NCBI RefSeq assembly: GCF_023016285.1
Contig: NZ_CP095413.1
Span: forward strand, 3,100,001 to 3,164,000
Direction of reading: 5' to 3'
DNA: 64,000 bases
From: Muricauda sp. SCSIO 64092
GTDB lineage: Bacteria > Bacteroidota > Bacteroidia > Flavobacteriales > Flavobacteriaceae
Part shown: positions 1 to 12,133 of the stretch, piece after piece
Position numbering within the stretch: the first letter of the stretch is position 1
How the letters are laid out: every line of letters begins with the position of its first letter
Notes under the pieces: generated by a model
The model's database searches: none
What the model was told of the DNA's origin: nothing
Seen by the model: only the letters and a program-made list of their open reading frames with translations
Program-made: the position numbers and the translations under genes

Positions 1-172
1 CTGAACCATCCATAGAAAGAACGTGGGTGTCCACCAATCCTTCTGCTTGGTCATTTGTAATCAGCCCTACTTTTGCGCCACATCCTTTCAATTGTTCTGT
101 GGCAGCGGCCAAAAGAGTGGTTTTTCCCGCTCCCAAAAAACCTCCGACAAATATTAATTTGGTTTTTTCCAT
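1..172 (-). CDS. CobW-like P-loop GTPase, N-terminal part
   Basis: The gene starts with ATG at 172 and runs off the left edge, so only the first 57 residues are visible. They begin MEKTKLIFVGGFLGAGKTTL, a Walker A loop (GGFLGAGKTT, residues 10-19) in the form typical of the CobW/HypB/UreG group of nucleotide-binding metallochaperone GTPases. A Switch-like stretch follows (ITNDQAEGLVDT). In this family GTP hydrolysis drives delivery of a metal or cofactor to a client enzyme; the client cannot be told here. It lies 95 bp upstream of the GH116 gene end on the same strand, so it is read away from the glycosidase genes, after them. The P-loop assignment is firm; the exact subfamily is not. Confidence 0.8.
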   Translation of the reverse strand, partial: MEKTKLIFVGGFLGAGKTTLLAAATEQLKGCGAKVGLITNDQAEGLVDTHVLSMDGS

Positions 173-267
173 GGTATACATCTATTTCTGATGGCCTAAC
201 GCGACCATTACATTTGTAAATCTCACGCTGTAATTTTGACAAAACACCACCTTATAACTTTTGTTTC

Positions 268-3069
268 CTAGCCTATGATAAGTTCTAATTTGTCCCCCAT
301 ATGTAAAATCTTTTCAGGAAATGATACGTTGATCTTACTTTTTAGGACTTTTGTTTTGACATTTATCTGCTCCCCATTTATGGCTACTTTAGCCCTTCTT
401 GCTTTGCTGTTTTCATTGCCCAATGCTACCGAGTTGAGTTTTATTTTTCCATGGACTGCTGTAATCTCAGCTGTCTTTTTGTCGCCTCTTTTTTTCTGCG
501 AAAAACTGCCCCAGCCTTCTGAGGCCACAAAAGCGGCTTTAAAATCATCTTTTTGAATACGTGGATCAAATGCCAAATATCCTTTTGGGCCATGGTATTC
601 AAAACCGCAAATGGCGACATACACTCCATAACTGGCCATTGCCCTTGCGTAATGATCACTACATTCTATTTCGTTATATGGATTGCGTCTTAATGGATGG
701 TAACGATCATGGATGGAACGTGTAATCGCTAAACTTTTCTCTATTAGATCCCCGCCTTCCCACATCATATGACTGGCGGCCTGATATTCAAACCCAGTCA
801 TACATTCATTGAAATAGCCATATTGCCAGTGTTTCTCCCAATCTTTTTTGCGTCCTCCGTTGGGCCAGGTACACATTACCAGGCCTGCCTCCCCATCCAA
901 AGCATAGGGCCTCCCCGCCAAGTCTACAGGTAACGATGCACGGTATGGTCCCATATCTGGCACATAATTATGTTTCCAAAGTGCGTTTAAGGATTTCTTG
1001 TTCATTGTCTCGTCAAAGAGCCTACCCAAACCTACTTGAAAAGCCCATCCCTGTCCGAAGACCTGATCAATATAACAACCTGTTCCAATACCAATGGCAT
1101 CACTATGTTTAGGGTCTTCGTTTTGAATAAAATAACCATATTCCGAGCTAAAAAGCGATTCTATGTTCTTTTTCCCTTTTTCCAAAATGGTTCTGCATTT
1201 TGCTTCAAAAGCACTGTCATTCATTTCTTTGGCCATCTTCTGGCCACATGCCAATGCACATAGATAGAGCGAGGTGATTACAGGAATATTTCCATACCAT
1301 TCGGCATCTAAGGTATTATGCTGCTCGCCGTAGATCATTCCATCGGCCTTTTGATCTTCTTTGTCCATATCAATCAGATAGTCCAAAGCCGTTTTGACGT
1401 TATCCCAGTTATTTTTTAAATAACTATGGTCCTTGCTCATTTGGTGGTCGCGGTAGGCCCGCATGATAATGCCAGCTTGTCCATCTGCTGCATCCCTATT
1501 GGCTATTCCAGCACGGAAATCTATTTTTCCGCTATTTTTATCCATCACAACGAAATCTGTCTGTTCCCTTAGGTTGCGTTCAATCTCAGGAAAAATACGT
1601 CCAACTCCTTGTGCATAATGCCATACATGGGTGCATGTTCCGGGACAACAACCTACCCCTTCCCAAGCCCAAAAACGTCCATTCCCCAGTCTATAGCAGG
1701 TATCGGTGGCGAGTATGGAAAGGTTTATAAATGTGCGGTTCAAGAACCAATGGGGAAGTGTGGATTCTTCATAATAGGTTTTTACCCATAGTTGGGTCCT
1801 TTCAAAAAATCCATCCAATTTTGAAGCTAAATCAAAAACCACTGCTGCCGCATCTTCAAATTGGTTTTTGTAGAACCTACCTTTAAACTGGTCGCTGTAA
1901 TCCCGCCGCTCAAATGGGTAGAGGTTTGGAAAGTACCAACCCAATACAAACTCTACCGTTTTTTCTTCGCCCGATGCCAATTCAAAAACCTTTTCCAGTT
2001 TTCCAATACTGCGTTCTTTTAGCAATGTTACATACTCTTTGGTTGCATCGGAATCAATAGGCATGAGGTTCCTATCCCCTAGACTATACCTAACATTACC
2101 ATCTGCATTTCTAAGCAATAGCGACATGCTTCCATAATCCCGTTGTTGTTCAGGGTCATGGGCAGAATTTTTATTATCGGCCAGCTTCGATGGGGCATCA
2201 AAAACAATAAGGGCATTTCCTTCTTTTTGAATGAGCCGGTTTCTAATTTTTGTCTTTAAAGGGTCTCCCGTATCAATGTGGCATACATTTTCCAACCATC
2301 CGGTAAGGGAGCATTCCACGGTAGATCCCGAGGTATTCTTGACCTTGTACCGCATAACGGTGGCTGGATAGCTCGACGACTCCCAATCCAATGGAATGAA
2401 TGGAGAAAAAGCTGTAAGTTCAATGTTTACGGGCAGTTTTTCATCTTGATAGCTAACATTCGCCATAGGGTATTGCCCTTTGAACGTAATATTATCGAAC
2501 CCATTGCGGTCTAAAGTTCGTTCAGTTTGTTCACTCCCTTGTTTTATTTTTATTTTAAATCCTTGTTCTAAGGGAGAATCCTGCTCTATGGGAATAACAT
2601 AGTTGCTTCCGTCCCTAGAGCGTATTCTACGTCCATTGAAACGAGTAGCTTTTTCGATGGTACCATTGTGCTGGGAATTGAAAATTTTCCACAGCCATAG
2701 CTTGCCGTCTCCACCCAAATATACCTGCCCTGCAGTAATACCTCCTATGGGCATTCCTACATAGACGAGCTCTTGACCGCTATACACCTCTGGCTCTCCT
2801 CTTTCATAAAGGGATTTTACCCAATCGGGATTCAATTTTTTATCATCCAAAGATTTATAGGTTACCCTCTTTTTTTCCGTTCCATTAACAGTGGCGGGAA
2901 AACCTACGGCCAATCCTCCTGTCATTGCACCAGCTGCTTTAATAAATTCTCTGCGTTTAAATGGCAGAGGTCGGGGCTTCTTGGAAAAATTGTGGCTTTT
3001 CGGATCGTTCTTTATCCTTTCATTTTTGGTCGTTTCCTTCATCATATTTCTAATCGAATCTTTGCTCAT
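268..3069 (-). CDS. GH116-like glycoside hydrolase (GBA2-type), Tat signal
   Basis: This 933-residue protein has a Tat-type signal (KRREFIKAAGAM, residues 38-49) after an N-terminal extension of about 37 residues. Next comes a GBA2-type N-terminal beta-sandwich opening at about 105 with GMPIGGITAGQVYLGGDG, and then the helical DUF608-type catalytic barrel with WEGVGCCPGTCTHVWHYAQG near residue 470 and GEQHNTLDAEWYG near 585. These features place it in family GH116, whose characterised members are beta-glucosidases/glucosylceramidases, beta-xylosidases and N-acetylglucosaminidases; the substrate here is unknown. A twin-arginine leader implies export after folding. It is 59 bp downstream of a larger paralogue read in the same direction, so the two probably share a transcript. 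Start ATG at 3069; M9 or M10 would shorten the extension. Confidence 0.85.
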   Translation of the reverse strand: MSKDSIRNMMKETTKNERIKNDPKSHNFSKKPRPLPFKRREFIKAAGAMTGGLAVGFPATVNGTEKKRVTYKSLDDKKLNPDWVKSLYERGEPEVYSGQELVYVGMPIGGITAGQVYLGGDGKLWLWKIFNSQHNGTIEKATRFNGRRIRSRDGSNYVIPIEQDSPLEQGFKIKIKQGSEQTERTLDRNGFDNITFKGQYPMANVSYQDEKLPVNIELTAFSPFIPLDWESSSYPATVMRYKVKNTSGSTVECSLTGWLENVCHIDTGDPLKTKIRNRLIQKEGNALIVFDAPSKLADNKNSAHDPEQQRDYGSMSLLLRNADGNVRYSLGDRNLMPIDSDATKEYVTLLKERSIGKLEKVFELASGEEKTVEFVLGWYFPNLYPFERRDYSDQFKGRFYKNQFEDAAAVVFDLASKLDGFFERTQLWVKTYYEESTLPHWFLNRTFINLSILATDTCYRLGNGRFWAWEGVGCCPGTCTHVWHYAQGVGRIFPEIERNLREQTDFVVMDKNSGKIDFRAGIANRDAADGQAGIIMRAYRDHQMSKDHSYLKNNWDNVKTALDYLIDMDKEDQKADGMIYGEQHNTLDAEWYGNIPVITSLYLCALACGQKMAKEMNDSAFEAKCRTILEKGKKNIESLFSSEYGYFIQNEDPKHSDAIGIGTGCYIDQVFGQGWAFQVGLGRLFDETMNKKSLNALWKHNYVPDMGPYRASLPVDLAGRPYALDGEAGLVMCTWPNGGRKKDWEKHWQYGYFNECMTGFEYQAASHMMWEGGDLIEKSLAITRSIHDRYHPLRRNPYNEIECSDHYARAMASYGVYVAICGFEYHGPKGYLAFDPRIQKDDFKAAFVASEGWGSFSQKKRGDKKTAEITAVHGKIKLNSVALGNENSKARRAKVAINGEQINVKTKVLKSKINVSFPEKILHMGDKLELIIG

Positions 3070-3128
3070 TGTGTTTTAAACAATTATGCAATATTGTTTG
3101 TTATTTTAACTCTTTTGCACAATCCTAA

Positions 3129-6100
3129 TCAGTAATGGATAATTGATTTTAAGGTATCACCCGATTTCATCTGTTCTTCCAATTCCCATTGGAATTTACC
3201 ATTTTCCTTCTGTGCTCCTTGAGCGTTTACTTCTTTTCCATTTATCATAAGTGAAACCAATTTTGCGTTGGCATCTTTTGGCAATACAACGCTGAACTGA
3301 TTCAAGTTCAATTCTCCATATTTTAATTGAAGAATGTTTTTCTGAATCCCATCTTTTTGATGTTGTATAAAAGTGCCCCAACCTTTGGCTACCGTAAATG
3401 GGGCCTTAAAGTTATTCGGTGTCAATTTTGGATCCAAGGTTAAAAACCCTTTAGGGCCATGGTAATCGTATCCGCAAATAGCCAGAAAAACACCATAGCT
3501 GGCCATGGATCGACTGTAATGGTCACTACATTCAATTTCATTGTAAGGATTTCGGGTATTGGCATGATAACGGTCGTGAACGGCTCTTGCAATGGCCAGG
3601 CCTTTTTCGGTCATTCCTTCCTGAATCATATGGAAAGCCACTTGGTATTCAAAACCATTCATGCACTCATCAAAATAACCTCCTGGTCCCTGCCAACGGA
3701 TGGAAGAATCCGGACGATCTACCATTCCAGGAACGGCCCATGTATCTCCATCATCTTTGGGCCAAGTGGTCATAATGGTGCCTGCTTCTCCTTCAGTAGC
3801 ATATATTCGTACTCCCTTAATCGCTTTATGTCTTTTTTGATAGTTGAAGGCATTGGGGGCAAAATTGTATTTCCAAATGGATTCAAGTGCCAATTTTGTC
3901 TCTTCTTCTGGAATTACCCTGTCCCGAATACCAATCTGCCCGGCAAGGCTCTGTCCGAGTACTTGATCTATATGGCACCCATTATTGGAACTTATCACAT
4001 CCGGATATTTTTGACGGTCGTGTTTGTGGATAAAATATTCACCGTTAAAAAGCTTTTCCACTATATTTTTACGGCCTTTTCTCAAAATTTCGTCACAAAT
4101 GTTGGCAAAAGAAAAATCCCCAATTTCTTCGGCCATTGCCTTTCCAGCCGCCAATGCCCCTAGATAGAGGGAACTGATCCATCCCATAGGGCCATACCAT
4201 TTGGCATCCAAAGTGTTGGCCTGACCTCCTTCCAAAAGTCCGTTCTTATCTTTATCTTCATTGATTATGAATTGTACGGTTCTTTTTATTTGAGCATAGT
4301 TTCGTTTCAAAAATTGATGGTCAGTACTGGTTTTATGCTCACGGTACATTCGCATAATTGTGCCACAATGCCCATCATGGGCGACACTTCTATTTGACTC
4401 TGCGCGATAGGCAAATCCCCCATCTTCTTCGCGATAGCCTGTTCTGGGGTCCATATCGGTTATTTCCCTTATGTTACGTTCGGCTTCCGGAAAAATTCGA
4501 GCCATGCCCTGTGCATACTGCCAAACATGCTGACAGGTTCCCTCACAACATTCTACCCCTTCCCATCCCCATATTCGGCCATTATCAAACCAAAGAACAG
4601 TGTTCGTCGCCATACAGTCCAGGGGTATCATACTCCTGTCCAACAACCAATGAGGCAATGTACTTCCATACCAGGTTTCATTCCATAATCTAGTTTTACC
4701 CACCAGTTCATCAAAGTTTTCACATACATAATCTGCCACTTGATTGGCTGAACGGAACCATTGGTAATAGTGTCTCTTTAAGTATTTAATATCTTTGAGC
4801 CCCAATATGGCACCTCGCTCCCGTTCTTGCTGATTCAGGTGGGGAAAATACCATGTCAGCAAAAAAATCACTTCTTTTTCCTCTCCGGGCCCCAAGTCAA
4901 CGTAATCGGAAATAATCCCTACTTGTTTTTCCGCCATGGGTTTTGTAACCGTAAGGGCTTCGCCCGTGGGTGTATTGTCCAATATATTGAACAAAGTTTG
5001 AAGGTTTTCATTGTTGAAATGGGGAATGGCCTTGGCTTTTTGTGTTGGATTGTATATGGACCACGACATGGAACCATAGCCGTGCTGATTCGTGATTTTG
5101 TAATCTTTTGGGACGTTATCCGTAAAAACAATATGGTCAACCGTGATATTACCCCAGACGCCCTGATGGTTATCTACTATTTGCAATTGACCCTTTTTGC
5201 CCACAAAATCACGTACATCAAAATATGTTTCCCTCAAGTGGGTACTGTTATGCCCTGTTTCGCTTCGTACAATTTTTCCATCTATCAATAAATTGATGAC
5301 GGTATCTTTCGGATGATAACCTCCTCCAATAAGAAAAGTGATGTAATTGTGTGTGACCACAAATTCTTTACTGGTCAGGATTCCCGTGAAATCATCAGCC
5401 ATTGCCTCTCGCCCCCATTGATAGGTTGAAGCATTGGGTCTTCCATCAAGCGCTCTGATATTATAACTGGAGACATAATAACTGCCTTTGTAGTCTTTTT
5501 CCAAAAAACCTTTTGAATCCTCTTTTATCGGAGATTTACCAAATGCAATTCCTTTGGTTTGCCACTTTTTATAACTGCCACTTTCAAAGTCTTCAAAAAC
5601 CACATCTTGTTTGGTTGACTTTGCTTCTTTTTTTGCTTCCAATCCTTCCGCTGTACTATGGAGAGTCAATCTTCCACCAGAAGGTATTACGGTATTTCTT
5701 CTGACGCCCAAATGATTGTTATTGCTAAACGGACAAACTGCATTCTCCAGCCACCCAGCCATATCAATAGCCATGCTCTCTCCAGAGGTATTCTTTAATT
5801 TATAACTCATGACAGTTGTAGGTAGGGCGGATTTTTCGAGACTGGTTGGGACAAAAGGGGAAAATGCTTCAAGTTTAATCTCCACAGGAATCGCATCATC
5901 ATGATACTTTACTTTACCTATTGGGTATTCTCCCCTAAAACTCACATGCTTAAAGTCATTGTTGTTAAGCTTAACGATTTTGGTTTTTCCATTGTGCTTC
6001 ACTCTAAGGGCAATACCATGGTCAACAGATCGTTTCTCCCTATCAAAAACTTTATCGGGATAGGCATAATGACCGCCAAGGGTCATTGCATCCAGTTGGT

Positions 6101-6458
6101 TGCCGTGGTTTTTTTCCCTACCATATTCCATTTTGAATATATGCCAGAGCCATAATCTTCCATCTCCGCCAAGATAAAGTTGTCCGCAAGCGATACCACC
6201 AACGGGCATGCCAATATATTTTAGTTGTTCCCCCGAGAATTCCTCTGGAACGCCCCTTTCATACAATGACCTAATCCACGCTTGAGAAAGCCTTTTGTCT
6301 TCAGGAATAAGATGTGTGTCTTTTGCGTAAACGAATGGCCCGGCAAAAAAGGGAACAGGCGCTGAAAGTCCCATTGCAGAAATACCAATGGAGGATTTCT
6401 TTATGAAATCCCGCCTTGATTTTGATAGGATATACTTGTCCTTATTTCCTTGCCACAC
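3129..6458 (-). CDS. GH116-like glycoside hydrolase with inserted beta-sandwich domain
   Basis: This is a paralogue of the 268..3069 protein, sharing the GMPVGGIACGQLYLGGDG, WEGVECCEGTCQHVWQYAQG and GGQANTLDAKWYG motifs, so it is GH116-like. It is about 200 residues longer. Between the N-terminal sandwich strands lies an insert of about 160 residues (roughly nt 5120-5610). It starts VVFEDFESGSYKKW and contains FLIGGGYHP, LLIDGKIVRSETG and a final HIVFTDN, resembling the jelly-roll accessory domains of GH32-type and other secreted sugar enzymes. A Tat motif (SRRDFIKKSSIG) is present. No ATG precedes it in frame. Possible starts are GTG 6458 (chosen: gives a compact Tat leader), GTG 6512 or TTG 6533, but the last lies inside a long inverted repeat. 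Start choice is uncertain; family is secure. Confidence 0.82.
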   Translation of the reverse strand: MWQGNKDKYILSKSRRDFIKKSSIGISAMGLSAPVPFFAGPFVYAKDTHLIPEDKRLSQAWIRSLYERGVPEEFSGEQLKYIGMPVGGIACGQLYLGGDGRLWLWHIFKMEYGREKNHGNQLDAMTLGGHYAYPDKVFDREKRSVDHGIALRVKHNGKTKIVKLNNNDFKHVSFRGEYPIGKVKYHDDAIPVEIKLEAFSPFVPTSLEKSALPTTVMSYKLKNTSGESMAIDMAGWLENAVCPFSNNNHLGVRRNTVIPSGGRLTLHSTAEGLEAKKEAKSTKQDVVFEDFESGSYKKWQTKGIAFGKSPIKEDSKGFLEKDYKGSYYVSSYNIRALDGRPNASTYQWGREAMADDFTGILTSKEFVVTHNYITFLIGGGYHPKDTVINLLIDGKIVRSETGHNSTHLRETYFDVRDFVGKKGQLQIVDNHQGVWGNITVDHIVFTDNVPKDYKITNQHGYGSMSWSIYNPTQKAKAIPHFNNENLQTLFNILDNTPTGEALTVTKPMAEKQVGIISDYVDLGPGEEKEVIFLLTWYFPHLNQQERERGAILGLKDIKYLKRHYYQWFRSANQVADYVCENFDELVGKTRLWNETWYGSTLPHWLLDRSMIPLDCMATNTVLWFDNGRIWGWEGVECCEGTCQHVWQYAQGMARIFPEAERNIREITDMDPRTGYREEDGGFAYRAESNRSVAHDGHCGTIMRMYREHKTSTDHQFLKRNYAQIKRTVQFIINEDKDKNGLLEGGQANTLDAKWYGPMGWISSLYLGALAAGKAMAEEIGDFSFANICDEILRKGRKNIVEKLFNGEYFIHKHDRQKYPDVISSNNGCHIDQVLGQSLAGQIGIRDRVIPEEETKLALESIWKYNFAPNAFNYQKRHKAIKGVRIYATEGEAGTIMTTWPKDDGDTWAVPGMVDRPDSSIRWQGPGGYFDECMNGFEYQVAFHMIQEGMTEKGLAIARAVHDRYHANTRNPYNEIECSDHYSRSMASYGVFLAICGYDYHGPKGFLTLDPKLTPNNFKAPFTVAKGWGTFIQHQKDGIQKNILQLKYGELNLNQFSVVLPKDANAKLVSLMINGKEVNAQGAQKENGKFQWELEEQMKSGDTLKSIIHY

Positions 6459-6527
6459 TTTGTTAAAACCGTTTTTAGAAGCAATCCAAAAATAAGCTAG
6501 GAACAAAGACACGTCTGTGAAAAAATT

Positions 6528-6589
6528 AACCAATAACGATACTTTTTTGATCTTAACTTACAAAAGCAAAAAAAGTATCGTTATTGGTT
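6528..6589. promoter_or_regulatory. Long inverted repeat carrying two A-tract GTATCG motifs
   Basis: Two 21-bp arms, 6528..6549 and 6568..6589, are perfect reverse complements (each reads CAAAAAAGTATCGTTATTGG from its own strand) around a short spacer. Each arm contains the motif CAAAAAA(A)GTATCG that also occurs singly at 11986, 37052 (-), 38029 and 57630. It sits between divergent genes, just before the GH116 gene. It is probably a binding site for a dimeric regulator or a transcribed hairpin; which one is not shown by sequence. Confidence 0.6.
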
Positions 6590-6638
6590 CTTTTTGTATC
6601 AAAAAGATTAAGACTAATCAATAATTTTGAGTTGCTGG

Positions 6639-6670
6639 TTTAATTTGTGTTAACGTTAACGCAAATTAAA
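6639..6670. promoter_or_regulatory. LacI-type palindromic operator
   Basis: A 32-bp palindrome with a single mismatched pair is centred on 6654/6655. Its core GTGTTAACGTTAACGC is repeated exactly at 12068..12083 in front of the SusC gene. Alternating TTAACGTTAACG with a central CG is the form expected for LacI-family regulators. It lies in the 440-bp divergent gap between the GH116 and GH109-like genes, so it could control both directions. No LacI-type gene is in the window. Confidence 0.7.
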
Positions 6671-6972
6671 CTGATTCCTTAAGAATTAAGTTTTGTGTTT
6701 GGAGACTTTTATTCCATTCTCAAGGTTTTTTATGCTTTGCGACACCTTAAATTTATGTTCCGAATGAACATTTTTGGATGGTCTTTAGGCTGGATTACAG
6801 AATCATCTTATTGGTATGAGTTTGAATAATATTCATGAAAGCCACATTGATTTTTGAACATAGTGTTAATTTTCTGGAAGATGGAACTAGGCCAAAACAC
6901 GCCCTGCGTATTAAAAAACTTATCCTTAAGAATTTGATGACAATAACAATAAAGTACTCAAGCTAATTTAAA

Positions 6973-8343
6973 ATGGAATCACGAAGGACATTTATTAAGA
7001 ATACGGCGATAGCTAGTGCCGGAGCGGCCATAGTGCCAGGCGTGGTATTGGGGGGCAAAGGTAAGGGTGCCGTAGACAAAGTCAATATTGCTCTCATTGG
7101 TGTGGGGCTCCGAGGCACCAACCACCTCAATAACATCCTCTTACGTGGGGACACCAATGTCACCGCCATTTGCGATGTAGATCCGGAAAGGATCAAGGTG
7201 GCACTGGATTTGATTCAAAAGGCGGGTTTTAAGAAGCCCAAGGTGTTTGCTGATGGAGACTATGCGTACCGAGAATTATTGGAGTTGAATGAAGTTTCGG
7301 CTGTGGTCATTTCCACCCCATGGCTTTGGCACACAAAAATGGCCGTGGATGCCATGTTGGCCAATAAGTACGTTGGTCTTGAGGTATCTGCTGCCAATAC
7401 CCTTGAGGAGTGTTGGGACTTGGTCAATACCCATGAACGCACCGATACCCATTTGATGTTGTTGGAGAACGTTAACTATCGCAGGGACGTTCTGGCCGTT
7501 TTGAATATGGTACGGCAAAATGTTTTTGGGGAACTAGTGCATTTTAGATGTGGCTATCAACATGATCTCAGGGCGGTGAAGTTCAACGATGGAAAACAAC
7601 CTACCGGTGGAGGTGTGGAGTTTGGCGCAAAAGCGATATCGGAGGCCAAGTGGCGTACCCAACACGCCCTATTACGGAATGCGGATTTTTATCCAACCCA
7701 TGGGTTGGGCCCAATAGCTGCCATGGCTAACATTAACAGGGGAAACCGTTTTGTTTCCCTTACTTCCCATGCAACAAAGGCCATTGGTTTGAACAATTAT
7801 ATTGTCAATCACCCAAAAGGGGGCAAAAATCATCCCAATGCCAAGTTGATATGGAAACAAGGTGATGTTATTACTTCCACCATTGAAACGGCCAATGGTG
7901 AGACCATTATGGTTACCCACGATTGTAATTTGCCCCGACCCTATTCCCTTAACTTTAGGGTACAGGGAGTCGGTGGAATCGCCGAGTTCGACTACCATAC
8001 CAAACGTATACATATAGAGGGCAAAACGGGAGGTCATGGATGGGAAGAAATGGACACTTGGCTCAAACAGTATGATCATCCACTATGGAAAAAATATGGA
8101 GAATATGCTAGGGAATCTGGGCATGGTGGGATGGACTTTTTTGTAATGAATGCCTTTGTCGAGTCTGTTAAACAGAATAGTACTCCCCCCATTGATGTCT
8201 ATGATGCGGCTGCTTGGAGTGCAGTGACTCCACTATCCGAGCTTTCAATTGAGAATAATGGCGAACCTCAAGATTTTCCTGACTTCACACGGGCAAAATG
8301 GATTAAAAGAAAGCCCTACAACTGGATTAAAGACACTCTATGA
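6973..8343 (+). CDS. Gfo/Idh/MocA-fold protein, GH109-like (alpha-N-acetylgalactosaminidase family)
   Basis: This 456-residue protein opens with a Tat signal (ESRRTFIKNTAIASAGAA). A Rossmann NAD site follows, VNIALIGVGLRGTNHL (residues about 36-52), with ICDVDPERI as the second strand and acidic cap. Later blocks YRRDVLAVLNMV, CGYQHDLRAVKFNDG and DFYPTHGLGPIA match the GH109 group, whose founder enzymes remove alpha-linked N-acetylgalactosamine by an NAD-assisted redox mechanism. Not every member of this clan is a glycosidase, so a secreted sugar oxidoreductase is the alternative. It is followed after 9 bp by a beta-galactosidase gene and preceded by the LacI-type operator. A close paralogue lies at 46426..47769. 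Confidence 0.8.
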   Translation: MESRRTFIKNTAIASAGAAIVPGVVLGGKGKGAVDKVNIALIGVGLRGTNHLNNILLRGDTNVTAICDVDPERIKVALDLIQKAGFKKPKVFADGDYAYRELLELNEVSAVVISTPWLWHTKMAVDAMLANKYVGLEVSAANTLEECWDLVNTHERTDTHLMLLENVNYRRDVLAVLNMVRQNVFGELVHFRCGYQHDLRAVKFNDGKQPTGGGVEFGAKAISEAKWRTQHALLRNADFYPTHGLGPIAAMANINRGNRFVSLTSHATKAIGLNNYIVNHPKGGKNHPNAKLIWKQGDVITSTIETANGETIMVTHDCNLPRPYSLNFRVQGVGGIAEFDYHTKRIHIEGKTGGHGWEEMDTWLKQYDHPLWKKYGEYARESGHGGMDFFVMNAFVESVKQNSTPPIDVYDAAAWSAVTPLSELSIENNGEPQDFPDFTRAKWIKRKPYNWIKDTL

Positions 8344-11706
<3,363 letters not shown>

Positions 11707-12133
11707 TGGTTTGGAATAACTTAAAATTTAGATGATGATTTTATAGAGGAACAGTTTCATTGGGTTTATTAAACATTTCTTCCTCTAATCAAAACACATA
11801 TTTTACTTGATAAACTATCCCACTATTTATGGTAAAGGGAGGCCATAATTTATGTTATCAAAAGTTTATTTTGACCTTACAAGCAAAGGAAATTAAAAAG
11901 TTGATGGTGTTTTATCATTTTTCGGAAAAAATGTGCCTGATCGTTGAAAAGTAAAACTTAAATTCTTAAATAATTCATAAAAAAAGCAAAAAAAGTATCG
12001 TAATATGTGAAATTCCTATCAGCAAAACTTAACCAAACCTTTACTTTTGATTATGTTTTGTGAAAATGTGTTAACGTTAACGCATTTATTTAAAACCATA
12101 ACAATCTAAAACTGAACAACTAAAACTTAAATT
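11707..12133 (+). promoter_or_regulatory. Regulatory gap before the susCD operon
   Basis: This 427-bp AT-rich gap has no convincing gene. It carries an A-tract motif GCAAAAAAAGTATCG at 11986..12000 and a LacI-type palindrome at 12064..12087. The palindrome's 16-bp core is identical to the one at 6.65 kb. The palindrome ends 46 bp before the SusC start codon, a position suited to repression or activation of the susCD promoter. I could not fix a promoter confidently. Confidence 0.6.
12064..12087. promoter_or_regulatory. LacI-type palindromic operator
   Basis: The palindrome AAATGTGTTAACGTTAACGC (continuing ATTT) has one mismatched pair. The central 16 bases are the same as those of the site at 6639..6670, although the outer flanks differ, so the shared core is probably what the regulator reads. 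It lies just upstream of the SusC gene. Confidence 0.7.
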
